Source: Cupriavidus necator A5-1 (lineage in GTDB: Bacteria > Pseudomonadota > Gammaproteobacteria > Burkholderiales > Burkholderiaceae). Taken from it: a stretch of DNA of 64,000 bases. The translations under genes were made by a program, and so were the position numbers. Shown here piece by piece: positions 1-7,921 of the stretch. How positions within the stretch are numbered: position 1 is the first letter of the stretch; the number at the start of each line of letters is the position of its first letter. The DNA lies in NCBI RefSeq assembly GCF_000744095.1, contig NZ_JQLI01000001.1, positions 4,402,001-4,466,000 on the forward strand, given 5' to 3'. Below the pieces are notes generated by a model. The model had not been told where the DNA came from and made no database searches. It saw only the letters and a program-made list of their open reading frames with translations.

Positions 1-903
1 CGACTGCTTGCCCTGGCTGCCATCTGGGGCGCCAGTTTCCTGTTTATCCGCATCGGCGCGCCGGTGCTGGGACCGATGCCGACGGCCTTCATACGGGTCC
101 TGATCGGCGCCGTCACGCTGGCCGCCTGCCTGCCGCTGCCGCGCCTGCGTTGGGACATGCGCGGCAAATGGCGCGCGGTGCTGGTGCTGGGGGTGGTCAA
201 TTCCGGCATCCCGTTCGTGATGTACGCGATCGCGGCGCTGTGGCTGCCAGCGGGCTATTCGGCGGTGTTCAACGCCATGACACCGCTGATGGGCGTGTTG
301 ATCGGCGCGGTCGCCTTCTCCGAACGGCTCACGCGCGCCAAGGCGCTGGGCGTCCTGCTGGGCGTGGGCGGGGTTGCGGTGCTGACGCGCACCGGGCCGG
401 TGGCATTCTCGACGGACGTTATGCTGGGCGCCCTGGCGTGCCTGGTGGCCACCGCCTGCTACGGCCTGGCCGGCTTCCTGGCGCGGCGCTGGATCACCGA
501 GCGCGGCGGGCTCGACAGCCGCCTGGTGGCCGCCGGCAGCATGGTGGGTGCGACGCTGTTCCTGCTGCCGTTCTGCGTTGCGGCGCTGTGGCGCCATAAC
601 ACGCTCCCCGCTGCCGGCGCCGGCGTATGGGGGGCCATGCTCGGGCTGGGCGTCGTGTGCACGGCGCTTGCCTACATCCTCTACTTTCGGCTGATTGCCG
701 ACCTCGGTCCGGTGCGCTCGCTGACCGTCACCTTCCTGATTCCGCCGTTCGGCATCGTCTGGGGCGCGCTGTTCCTGGGCGAGGCGCTGTCATGGGCGCA
801 TGCGGTGGGCGGTGTGCTGATCGGGGTGGCCGTGTGGCTGGTGTTGCGGCCGGTGGCGGGGGCTAAGGCCGCGGCGCAAGGACAGGCGGTGCCTGGTCGT
901 TGA
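1..903 (+). CDS. EamA/DMT-family transporter, 5' end outside window
   Basis: Inner-membrane drug/metabolite transporter of the EamA (RhaT-like) family. The open frame reaches base 1 and already reads the family-typical AAIWGASFLFIRI segment of the first helix, so only a few N-terminal residues are missing. The visible 300 residues are a run of hydrophobic helices separated by short basic loops. The two halves resemble each other, as in the duplicated EamA fold: the first has FNAMTPL and the second has FLIPPFGIVWGALFLGE. An internal GTG at 64 is open but would delete helix 1, so I reject it as the start. The substrate cannot be read from sequence; such proteins usually export amino acids or small metabolites. 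No operon partner is visible. Confidence 0.88.
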   Translation, partial: RLLALAAIWGASFLFIRIGAPVLGPMPTAFIRVLIGAVTLAACLPLPRLRWDMRGKWRAVLVLGVVNSGIPFVMYAIAALWLPAGYSAVFNAMTPLMGVLIGAVAFSERLTRAKALGVLLGVGGVAVLTRTGPVAFSTDVMLGALACLVATACYGLAGFLARRWITERGGLDSRLVAAGSMVGATLFLLPFCVAALWRHNTLPAAGAGVWGAMLGLGVVCTALAYILYFRLIADLGPVRSLTVTFLIPPFGIVWGALFLGEALSWAHAVGGVLIGVAVWLVLRPVAGAKAAAQGQAVPGR

Positions 904-981
904 CGTCGTAACGAACCGAAATCATGGCTTGGCGTTCACGTCCCTGGCGTCTGAGGATCCGGGTGGCGATATAGTCGGGTC

Positions 982-1299
982 ATGAAGATCCAGACCATCA
1001 TCGGCCACGACGGCAAGCCTGCGTTCGTAGTGATTCCTTACGCCAACTATGTCGAGCAATACGCGCGCGCAGGCGACCTGATTCCGCATGGAGTGGTGCG
1101 TCGTGTGCTCGCTGACGATGTGCCGCCCGTGCGCGCCTGGCGCGAGCATCTCGGGCTCACGCAGGCGGACGTCGCGGCGCGGCTCGATATCTCGCAGCCG
1201 GCCTATGCGCAGCAGGAGAACAGTATCCGCCTGTGCAAGTCTTCGCGTGAGCGCATCGCCGCCGCACTCGGCATCGCTGTGGCACAGCTCGACATCTGA
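982..1299 (+). CDS. XRE-type HTH protein, antitoxin-like
   Basis: A 105-residue DNA-binding protein. Residues about 1-30 (IGHDGKPAFVVIPYANY) resemble the N-terminal segment of small Phd/DUF2442-like antitoxins. Residues about 52-100 form a Cro/CI helix-turn-helix (LGLTQADVAARLDISQPAYA). This layout is common in type II antitoxins that autoregulate. No toxin ORF lies on either side: the next genes are a small Cys-rich protein and a Fur paralogue, both on the opposite strand. No clear ribosome-binding site precedes the ATG. It may be an orphan antitoxin or a solitary regulator; the family is visible but the role is not. Confidence 0.72.
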   Translation: MKIQTIIGHDGKPAFVVIPYANYVEQYARAGDLIPHGVVRRVLADDVPPVRAWREHLGLTQADVAARLDISQPAYAQQENSIRLCKSSRERIAAALGIAVAQLDI

Positions 1300-1335
1300 C
1301 CGGGAACTCCGCGACCGTCGCGGCGCGTAGGGCTT

Positions 1336-1614
1336 TCAGCCGTGCGCCGCCCGCGACCCCATGGCCGTCCCGGCGGCCACGTTGTACTGCTCGCGCACCA
1401 TCATCACCACGCGCCGCGCCTGGCGCAGGTGACGCACGGCATCGGCCTCCGTGCGCTCGGGGAAATCGACTTCGGCGCTCCAGTTGCAGCCGGTATGGTC
1501 CGGCCGGTGCACGCATACGGCGCGCAGCTGGCAGTCGTGGCAGCCGGGTTCCTGCCGCAGGCACAGGCTGAGCAGGCGTTTGAGTTCGGACAGCGGCTTG
1601 GTCAGGCGCTCCAT
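1336..1614 (-). CDS. small conserved-looking Cys-rich hypothetical protein
   Basis: A 92-residue protein beginning MERLTKPLSELKRLLSLCL. It holds a cysteine cluster (C-x5-C-x2-C-x4-C, in PGCHDCQLRAVC) and a further Cys in HTGCNW, which suggests metal binding or a small redox site. The frame is open upstream to 1749, but the ATG at 1614 begins the stretch that looks protein-like, and the upstream part is Arg-rich and low in complexity. It lies 68 bases downstream of the Fur-family gene on the same strand, so co-transcription is possible. I do not recognise the family, and no function is assigned. Confidence 0.5.
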   Translation of the reverse strand: MERLTKPLSELKRLLSLCLRQEPGCHDCQLRAVCVHRPDHTGCNWSAEVDFPERTEADAVRHLRQARRVVMMVREQYNVAAGTAMGSRAAHG

Positions 1615-1682
1615 GGATGGCTCCTCAGGTGCGCGGCATGCGGTGGCGAGGGCGGTCTCGCCGGATCGCTGGCGCAGGGCGA

Positions 1683-2165
1683 TCAGGCCCCGGCAGGCAA
1701 GGCCGGCATGCGTTCGCCGTCGGTGGCGCTGGCACGGCATGCAGGGCAAATGCCGTACAGTACCAGCATGTGCTCGCGCAAGACAAAGGCGTTGTCGGCG
1801 GCCACCTGGCGCTGGCGCTGCTCGATGCTTTCGTCGCGGAATTCTTCCACGCGGCCGCAGGCAACGCAGATCAGGTGGTCATGGTGGCCGCCTTCATTGA
1901 GTTCGAACACGGCGTGGTCGGACTCGAAGCTGTGGCGCAGCAGGATGTCGGCCTGTACCAGCTGGTTGAGCACGCGGTACACCGTGGACAGCCCCGCGTC
2001 CTCGTCCTGCGTCAGCAGGATGCGATAGACGTCTTCCGCGCTCAGGTGGCGTCGGGCGCTGGTACGGAACACTTCAAGGATCCGCATCCGCGGCGAGGTG
2101 GCCTTCAGGCCGGCGCGCTTGAGGTGGATCGGGTCGGGCCTCTCGAATGACATGGCGGATGACAT
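1683..2165 (-). CDS. Fur-family metalloregulator
   Basis: A 160-residue Fur-family repressor. The N-terminal winged helix (about residues 15-85) contains LSAEDVYRILL and LSTVYRVLNQL, the recognition-helix region of Fur. The dimerisation domain has the metal-binding HHDHLICVACG segment and a second Cys pair (GICPAC), matching the structural zinc site. Expected role: Fe(II)- or Zn(II)-dependent repression. The C-terminal tail (ATDGERMPALPAGA) and the N-terminal extension make it longer than housekeeping Fur (about 140 residues), so a paralogue is likely. Two in-frame ATGs (2165, 2153) compete and neither has a good Shine-Dalgarno. No Fur target gene is adjacent. Confidence 0.88.
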   Translation of the reverse strand: MSSAMSFERPDPIHLKRAGLKATSPRMRILEVFRTSARRHLSAEDVYRILLTQDEDAGLSTVYRVLNQLVQADILLRHSFESDHAVFELNEGGHHDHLICVACGRVEEFRDESIEQRQRQVAADNAFVLREHMLVLYGICPACRASATDGERMPALPAGA

Positions 2166-2644
2166 GGGCTTGCTGCGGCTGGTGCCCCGCCGGGGCAGGG
2201 CGGCGCCCGGCCTGGCGCCGCGCGCGGGCGGCGTCGATGGCTTGGCGGGATTTCAGGCTGGAAGCGCCGGGGCCGGCCAAGCGCCTGCGCTTGTCGTCCC
2301 CGGCGGCGCGCCGTGCCTGCACGGCGCGCGGAATAAAAAGGCGGCTTGGCTTGCCTGCGGAAGACGCGATCGGGAAAGCGGGGTCTGGGTGCTTTCCCGA
2401 TCTTCCGAAGACTGGCTACTGCCAAACGCTCCGCGTGACGGAGCGGTCCCCACAAAAGTCGGTGTCGAACGCCGCGCTGCGGCCTCCGGAAATTCTCTTG
2501 TCCCTGCCAGCGCCCGGGCGGTGCCGCGTACCGCGGCGGCCCTGGATCTGGCCGGACTGCCTGGCTGGTGAAGCACCGTGCGGCAGTGGTCGAATAGTAA
2601 ATGGGAATCGATCTCATTACAAGCGAAATTTTCTACCAGAACCG
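2166..2644. other. non-coding gap between fur-like and lysR genes
   Basis: This stretch of about 480 bases carries no convincing gene. The open frames crossing it are Arg/Ala/Pro-rich and run antisense to each other. It must hold the promoter of the leftward Fur-family gene. Its only clear structure is the hairpin at 2368-2402, listed separately. Confidence 0.5.
2368..2402. repeat. 12-bp perfect inverted repeat (hairpin)
   Basis: GATCGGGAAAGC (2368-2379) is exactly complementary to GCTTTCCCGATC (2391-2402) across an 11-base loop. An outer pair, CGGAAGA (2358-2364) and TCTTCCG (2401-2407), offers an alternative pairing. No T-run follows on either strand, so it is a poor intrinsic terminator. 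It could be an operator, an RNA hairpin or a relic. Confidence 0.6.
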
Positions 2645-3571
2645 TCATGCCGATTGTCGAGCCGAGGCGAACATCGACATGCGCCGCGAGATATGTTCAA
2701 GCACCTCCAGCGCCGCGGCAGGCAACGGCCGTCCCGCCTTCACCAGCAAGCGCGCCTGCGTGCCCCGGAACAGCGGATGCCGGATCGGCACGGCCGCCAG
2801 GCTGCCGGCGCTGATTTCGCGATACGCCGCGAATTCGCCGACCAGCGTGATGAAGTTTTCGTAAGCGACCAGCTGCTTCAGCGCCGACAGCGAGTTAGTG
2901 ACCAGCGTGGGCCGGATCGTGATGTTCTCGGCGAACTCCAGCATCTTGGCCGCATGGCCGATGCCATACGACTCCGGCATCAGCGCGAGCGGATAGGCGA
3001 GCAGGTCCTCGATGCCGGCCTCGCCGCCGCGCAACGCGAGCGGATGATCGTGCCGCGCTAGCAGCACGATTGGCTGCGGGGAGCTGGCCCGGTATTCGAT
3101 GCGCGGGTGCAGCGGCGGGTTGAACGCCAGGCCGATATGGGCGCGGCTTTCGGCCACTTCATTCAACACGTCGTCAACCGGCAGGATTTCAAGGCGGATA
3201 TCGACCAGCGGGAACTGCGTGCAGAACGGTGCGATGACCTCGTTGACCAGCGCATCGACATATCCCTCGCTCAGGACCAGCCGGACGTTGCCTTGCTGCA
3301 ATCCCTTGAGCGCGTGCAACTGGTCTTCGAGCTTTTCCTGGTGTGACCGGTAGCCACGCCAGAACTCCAGCAGATGGCCGGCCGCTTCGGTCGGCCTGAC
3401 GCCGCGCGCCTGGCGTTCGAACAGCGTTGTGCCCAGCTCTTCCTCCAGCAGCCGGACCTGCCGGGTGATCACCGAGGGTGAGGTATTGAGGCTTTCCGCC
3501 GCCCCGCGGATGGTCCCGTGCGCCATCACCTCACGGAAGTAGCGCAACCGCTGCTGATTGATCTCACGCAT
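2645..3571 (-). CDS. LysR-family transcriptional regulator
   Basis: A 308-residue LysR-type regulator. The N-terminal winged helix (RLRYFREVMAHGTIRGAAESL, SPSVITRQVRLLEEELGTTLF) is followed by a linker helix and a type 2 periplasmic-binding-like effector domain (LVLSEGYVDALVNEV onward). I chose ATG 3571 (MREINQQR) over the longer frame because the 13 extra residues are not family-like. The gene is divergent from the MFS-transporter/creatininase pair starting at 3757, and inverted repeats in the shared 185-base spacer are candidate binding sites. It is therefore the probable regulator of that pair. Its effector is presumably the transported compound, whose identity is unknown. Confidence 0.9.
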   Translation of the reverse strand: MREINQQRLRYFREVMAHGTIRGAAESLNTSPSVITRQVRLLEEELGTTLFERQARGVRPTEAAGHLLEFWRGYRSHQEKLEDQLHALKGLQQGNVRLVLSEGYVDALVNEVIAPFCTQFPLVDIRLEILPVDDVLNEVAESRAHIGLAFNPPLHPRIEYRASSPQPIVLLARHDHPLALRGGEAGIEDLLAYPLALMPESYGIGHAAKMLEFAENITIRPTLVTNSLSALKQLVAYENFITLVGEFAAYREISAGSLAAVPIRHPLFRGTQARLLVKAGRPLPAAALEVLEHISRRMSMFASARQSA

Positions 3572-3641
3572 GCCTGGAATCTGCCTGAAACGCTGTGTCG
3601 AATAGAGCACAACCGTACCCGACCCGCATGGCCGCGGCTGT

Positions 3642-3695
3642 GTTGCTCACAGAGCAACGAAGTGTGAGCTTAGTTGCTGTTGGTTGCAAGCTCAC
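3642..3695. promoter_or_regulatory. candidate LysR operator region
   Basis: Two inverted repeats lie in the lysR/MFS divergent spacer: GTTGCTC-aca-GAGCAAC (3642-3658) and GTGAGCTT-16 nt-AAGCTCAC (3664-3695). Position and symmetry fit binding and activation sites of the adjacent LysR protein; this role is inferred. Confidence 0.45.
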
Positions 3696-3756
3696 GCACT
3701 GCCAATATCCCTGCAGCTCGCTGAAAAAAGATCACAGAACGCTTTTGGAGACAGGC

Positions 3757-5043
3757 ATGTTAGTCATTTCGAATGCAGGCGCCGTCGACGACACTTCGGC
3801 CCTTTACAACAAGATCAACCTGCGGCTGCTGCCGTTCCTCCTGGTCTGCTATCTCTTTGCCTACCTGGACCGGGTCAACATCGGCTTTGCCAAGCTGCAG
3901 ATGCAAAGCGACCTCGGCTTCTCCGACGCGGCCTACGGCGTCGGCGCGGGGATCTTCTTTATCGGCTATGTGCTGTTCGAGATACCGAGCAACCTGATGC
4001 TCCCGCGCGTCGGCGCGCGCAAGACCTTCAGCCGCATCATGGTGCTGTGGGGCATCACCTCGGCCTGCATGCTGTTCGTGCGCGATGTGCCGACCTTTTA
4101 CGCCATGCGCTTCCTGCTCGGCGTCTTCGAGGCGGGCTTCGCGCCGGGGATGATCTACTACCTGTCGTGCTGGTACGGGCCACAGCGCATGGCGCGCGCC
4201 ATTGCCATCGTCTTCCTGGCGGGCCCGATCGGCGGCATCGTCGGCGCTCCCGCCTCGGCGTGGCTGATGACGCAACTGGCCGGCACCGCCGGCATGGCGG
4301 GCTGGCGATGGATGTTCCTGGTCGAAGGGCTGCCCTGCATACTGCTCGGCCTCCTCGCGCTGTCGCTGGTGCCGGACCGCCCGGCCGATGCGAAGTGGCT
4401 GACCGACCAGGAGCGGCGCATGCTCGAAGCCGAACTCGGCGTCGGCGCGGCGCACAAGCACTCGTTCAAGGCCGTGGCAAAGGATACCAAGGTCTATGGG
4501 CTGGCGCTGGCCTACTTCTGCGTCATCGCCGCCATCTACGCCATGAGCTTCTGGCTGCCGAGCCTGATCAAGGCGCAAGGTGTCACCGATACCGTGCAGC
4601 TCGGCTGGTACGCCGCCGTGCCCTATATCGGCGCCGCCTTCGGCATGTACTACATGGGCCGCCGCTCGGACCGCAAGGGCGAACGCCGCTACCACGCCTC
4701 GGTCCCAGCGCTGTGCGGCGCCCTGTTGCTGGCCGGCTCGACCCTTGCCGATGGCCATCTGGGCCTGACGCTGGTGCTGCTCACGCTCGGCACGACGTCG
4801 CTGTGGATGACTTACACGGTGTTCTGGGCCATGCCCGCCGAGTACATCAAGGGCCCGGCCGCCGCCGGCGGCATTGCGCTGATCAACACCATCGGCCTGT
4901 CCGGTGGCTTCTGGGGACCCGCCATCATCGGCTGGGCCAAGACGGCCACGGGCACCCTGCATGCCGGCGTGCTGGTCCTGGCCGCGTTGCCGCTGATCGC
5001 CGCGCTGATCATTCTCACCAACAAGCTGCCTGCGCGCCGCTAG
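3757..5043 (+). CDS. MFS transporter, anion:cation symporter type
   Basis: A 428-residue major facilitator of the ACS (phthalate/tartrate/glucarate permease) type. The first helix ends in the signature YLDRVNIGFAKLQM, followed by GVGAGIFFIGYVLFEIPSNL and the helix 4-5 motif RFLLGVFEAGFAPG. About 12 hydrophobic segments are visible, with a central basic loop near residue 215. The start is ATG 3757, preceded by GGAG at 3747; the frame stays open upstream but has no ribosome-binding site there. It sits 39 bases before a creatininase-family amidohydrolase gene and is divergent from a LysR gene. It probably imports an organic acid or amide that the hydrolase acts on. Confidence 0.9.
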   Translation: MLVISNAGAVDDTSALYNKINLRLLPFLLVCYLFAYLDRVNIGFAKLQMQSDLGFSDAAYGVGAGIFFIGYVLFEIPSNLMLPRVGARKTFSRIMVLWGITSACMLFVRDVPTFYAMRFLLGVFEAGFAPGMIYYLSCWYGPQRMARAIAIVFLAGPIGGIVGAPASAWLMTQLAGTAGMAGWRWMFLVEGLPCILLGLLALSLVPDRPADAKWLTDQERRMLEAELGVGAAHKHSFKAVAKDTKVYGLALAYFCVIAAIYAMSFWLPSLIKAQGVTDTVQLGWYAAVPYIGAAFGMYYMGRRSDRKGERRYHASVPALCGALLLAGSTLADGHLGLTLVLLTLGTTSLWMTYTVFWAMPAEYIKGPAAAGGIALINTIGLSGGFWGPAIIGWAKTATGTLHAGVLVLAALPLIAALIILTNKLPARR

Positions 5044-5082
5044 TTGCGCCGCGAGATCCAAGCAAGACCTAAGGAGTCCCTC

Positions 5083-5832
5083 ATGCATTTACACCTGTCC
5101 ACCTGGGCTGAAGTCGAACAGTTCCTGCAACGCAGCCGCGTCATCGTCGTGCCGATCGGCTCCAACGAGCAGCACGGGCCCACGGGCCTGCTCGGCACCG
5201 ACTGGCTGTGTCCGGAGATCATCGCCCGCGAGGCGGAGAAGCGCGCGGAGATCCTGGTGGCGCCGACCTTCAATATCGGCATGGCCCAGCATCACCTGGC
5301 CTTTGCCGGCACCATCTCACTGCGCCCGTCGACCTTTATCGCCGCCATCTCCGACTGGGTCCGTTCGCTGGCCGGGCACGGCTTCGAGAAGATCCTGTTC
5401 CTCAATGGCCATGGCGGCAATGTCGCGTCGATCGAGGCGGCGTTCTCCGAGATCTACGCCGAATCGAGCTTCGCCGCGCGCCGGGCCGGCGTTGCGCTGA
5501 AGCTCTGCAACTGGTGGGACCTGGAAGGCGTGGGCGAACTGGCGCGCGACCTGTTCCCCACCGGCCATGGCGCGCACGCCACGCCGTCCGAAATCGCGAT
5601 CACGCAGTGGGCGTTTCCTGATGCCATCAAGTTGGCCGACTATGCGCCCCTGATCGCACCGAGTGGCCCGATCCGCGAGGCGCTCGACTTCCGTGCGCGC
5701 TATCCGGACGGACGCATCGGCTCGAATCCGGGCCTGGCCACGCCAGAGAAAGGTCGCGCGCTGGTCGAACTTGCCGCGCAAAGCCTGGTGCGAGAGCTGG
5801 AGGCATTTGGCAGCGAGACGCAGCCCGACTGA
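5083..5832 (+). CDS. creatininase-family amidohydrolase
   Basis: A 249-residue member of the creatinine amidohydrolase family, cytoplasmic Zn/Mn-dependent enzymes that open cyclic or linear amides. The metal-ligand motifs are present: GSNEQHGP with its Glu and His, the following Asp in LLGTDW, NGHGGN near residue 108, and the later GHGAHATPSE with its Glu. Length fits the family. An AAGGAG site (5071-5076) fixes the start at ATG 5083. The gene follows the MFS transporter and is closed by a strong terminator, so the two form a two-gene operon. Known relatives act on creatinine, mycofactocin precursor, or FAPy in riboflavin/F420 synthesis. Nothing here points to those pathways, so a catabolic amide substrate is inferred. 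Confidence 0.87.
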   Translation: MHLHLSTWAEVEQFLQRSRVIVVPIGSNEQHGPTGLLGTDWLCPEIIAREAEKRAEILVAPTFNIGMAQHHLAFAGTISLRPSTFIAAISDWVRSLAGHGFEKILFLNGHGGNVASIEAAFSEIYAESSFAARRAGVALKLCNWWDLEGVGELARDLFPTGHGAHATPSEIAITQWAFPDAIKLADYAPLIAPSGPIREALDFRARYPDGRIGSNPGLATPEKGRALVELAAQSLVRELEAFGSETQPD

Positions 5833-5845
5833 GTTCACCACTGTC

Positions 5846-5895
5846 GCGCCGCATGGCCGTGCGACGGCGTCGTCGCACGGCCATGCGGCGCTTTT
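5846..5895 (+). terminator. Rho-independent terminator
   Basis: The 21-base segment 5846-5866 is perfectly complementary to 5871-5891 across a 4-base loop, and TTTT follows at 5892-5895. It lies 13 bases after the creatininase-family stop codon. Confidence 0.88.
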
Positions 5896-6088
5896 ACCTT
5901 GATGTAATAACTCTTGTTCCAGCCGCACACGGCGGCTGCTGCGGTACACACTGACTTGTTCCCCGCGCGTACAAGAGTTTGTGCGCGACCCATATTTTTC
6001 TGGCCACGCGCATGCCCTAGATTTGGATCCATCGGTCCCGTCGATCCGATTGGCCAACAAGCCAGATCCAACTACATAGAGGTGTGAA

Positions 6089-6799
6089 ATGAGTGCTTCC
6101 CAGAAAGTCGCCGTGATTACCGGCGCATCCCAAGGCATCGGTGCAGAACTGGTCAAGGCCTATCGCGAACGCGGCTACCGCGTCGTGGCAACGGCCCGCA
6201 ACGTCAAGCCGTCCGATGATCGCGATATCGTGACGGTGCAGGGCGACATCGCCGAGCCGGAGACCGCGCAGCGCGTGATCAGCGCGGCGCTGGAAAACTT
6301 CGGCCGCATCGACACGCTGGTCAACAACGCCGGCATTTTCGTGGCCAAGCCCTTTACCACCTATACCGCCGCCGACTACGCCGCGGTCACCGGTGTGAAC
6401 CTGTCGGGCTTCTACTTCATCACGCAGCTCGCCATCGCCGAGATGGAAAAGCAGCGCAGCGGCCATGTGGTCAGCATCACCACCAGCCTGGTCGACCATG
6501 CGATCAGCGGCGTGCCGTCGGTGCTGGCGTCGCTGACCAAGGGCGGCTTGAACGCCGCGACCAAGTCGCTGGCGATCGAGTACGCCAAGACAGGTATCCG
6601 CGTGAACGCGGTCTCGCCCGGCGTGATCAAGTCGCCGATGCATCCGCCCGAAACCCATGCAGCACTCGGCGCCCTGCATCCGGTGGGCCATATGGGTGAA
6701 ATGCGCGACATCGCCGACGCGGTGCTGTACCTCGAATCGGCATCGTTCGTGACCGGGGAAATCCTGCACGTGGACGGCGGCCAGAGCGCCGGCCACTAG
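6089..6799 (+). CDS. SDR-family oxidoreductase with atypical active site
   Basis: A 236-residue short-chain dehydrogenase/reductase. The Rossmann motif TGASQGIG (residues 11-18), the NNAG stretch (79-82) and the PG motif (RVNAVSPGVIKSP) are all present. The catalytic Lys is K151 (SLTKGGL), but the residue four before it, normally Tyr, is A147. Ser133 could be the catalytic Ser. The protein thus lacks the canonical YxxxK Tyr. The rest of the fold is intact, so this looks like a divergent subfamily rather than a broken gene. It has its own spacer (5896-6088) with no obvious operon partner, and is convergent with a LysR gene. The substrate is unknown. Confidence 0.88.
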   Translation: MSASQKVAVITGASQGIGAELVKAYRERGYRVVATARNVKPSDDRDIVTVQGDIAEPETAQRVISAALENFGRIDTLVNNAGIFVAKPFTTYTAADYAAVTGVNLSGFYFITQLAIAEMEKQRSGHVVSITTSLVDHAISGVPSVLASLTKGGLNAATKSLAIEYAKTGIRVNAVSPGVIKSPMHPPETHAALGALHPVGHMGEMRDIADAVLYLESASFVTGEILHVDGGQSAGH

Positions 6800-6835
6800 G
6801 CAGGGGAAAGGGGGCGGCGTACTCCGTGCGCTGCC

Positions 6836-7723
6836 TCAGGCTGCCTCCATCAGCGCGCCGAAGCGGGCCCGCGCCGCGGTCACGAACGCCAGCACGGCGC
6901 TCGACACGTAAGCGTCGCGGCGCCTGATGAACAGCGTCTCGACATGCGCCTGCTCCGGCGCGATCTCATGGATCGAAACCATGCCCTGCTGTGCCGCGGC
7001 AGCCACCACGCTGCGCGGCAGCAGCGTAATGCCGATACCGCCGGCCACGCACGCGACGATGGTGTCGAGCGAGCCGAACTCAAGCGGTGTGGCAGTCCGA
7101 ATGCCCATCTCGCCCAGCAGCGTCTCCAGGCGCTGCCGGTACGAGCAGCCCAGGCGGAACACGATGGTCTTCAGGTACTCGGCAGAGTTCAACGCTTCAA
7201 GCGAGCGCATGGTCCGCGGCGTCACCAGCACCAGTTCTTCATGGAAAATCGCTTCGGCATCGAGATCTGGGTGATCGAGCGGACCGGCCACGAACGCCGC
7301 ATCGAGCCGCCCTTCGACCACATCGGCGGTCAGGCTGCAGCTGGTTCCCGTGACCAGCGACAACCGGACCTGCGGATACTGGCGGGCAAAGCCGCTGAGC
7401 AGCGGTGCCAGGCGCATGGCAGCCGTGGTTTCCAGCGTGCCCAGCACCACCGGGCCGCTCGGCGGGCCGTCATCGAGCGCGGCCTGGCGCGCGTCCGACA
7501 CCAGCTTGGCGATGCGCGCGGCGTAGGGCAGCATGCGCTCCCCGGCCGGGGTCAGGCTGACCCCGCGCGCATGGCGCTGGAACAGCGGCACGCCGATCTC
7601 CTGCTCGAGCGCCCGGATGCGCGCCGTCACATTGGACTGCACCGTATGCAGTGACGTCGCCGCCTTGTTCATGCTGCCCAGGCGCGCCACGGCTTCAAAG
7701 AACTTCAGGTCCGCTACATCCAT
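6836..7723 (-). CDS. LysR-family transcriptional regulator
   Basis: A 295-residue LysR-type regulator beginning MDVADLKFFEAVARLGSM, with helix-turn-helix AATSLHTVQSNVTARI and LEQEIGVPLFQRHARGV. The effector domain starts near residue 90 (VVLGTLETTAAMRLAP) and has the CysB-like LVTGTS and AFVAGPLDHPDL segments. The same frame is open far upstream to 8617, but that extension overlaps the divergent MFS gene and is low-complexity, so ATG 7723 is used. The divergent layout with the MFS gene at 7922 (198-base spacer) suggests that it controls that exporter. Confidence 0.9.
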   Translation of the reverse strand: MDVADLKFFEAVARLGSMNKAATSLHTVQSNVTARIRALEQEIGVPLFQRHARGVSLTPAGERMLPYAARIAKLVSDARQAALDDGPPSGPVVLGTLETTAAMRLAPLLSGFARQYPQVRLSLVTGTSCSLTADVVEGRLDAAFVAGPLDHPDLDAEAIFHEELVLVTPRTMRSLEALNSAEYLKTIVFRLGCSYRQRLETLLGEMGIRTATPLEFGSLDTIVACVAGGIGITLLPRSVVAAAAQQGMVSIHEIAPEQAHVETLFIRRRDAYVSSAVLAFVTAARARFGALMEAA

Positions 7724-7921
7724 GTCCGGCTCCTTGACTGCCGATCTCTTTGCCTGCACGGAGTGTACGCCACGGCCACATGTCCTGCACACGCCCCGGC
7801 ACACGCGAAAACAGGCAGCAATCTGCTGCGCTGATACCGCTATCTCGATAAACCGCGTATGCTCCGTCGCCTGCGTTGCTAGCATTCCGATCACCCGTCT
7901 GTTGTCCCCGAGTGGTATGCC

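Noticed and set aside
1725..1745. Sigma-54 promoter at TGGCACGGCATGCA
   Set aside because: Spacing is four bases instead of five, the second element is TGCA, and it lies inside the Fur-family gene.
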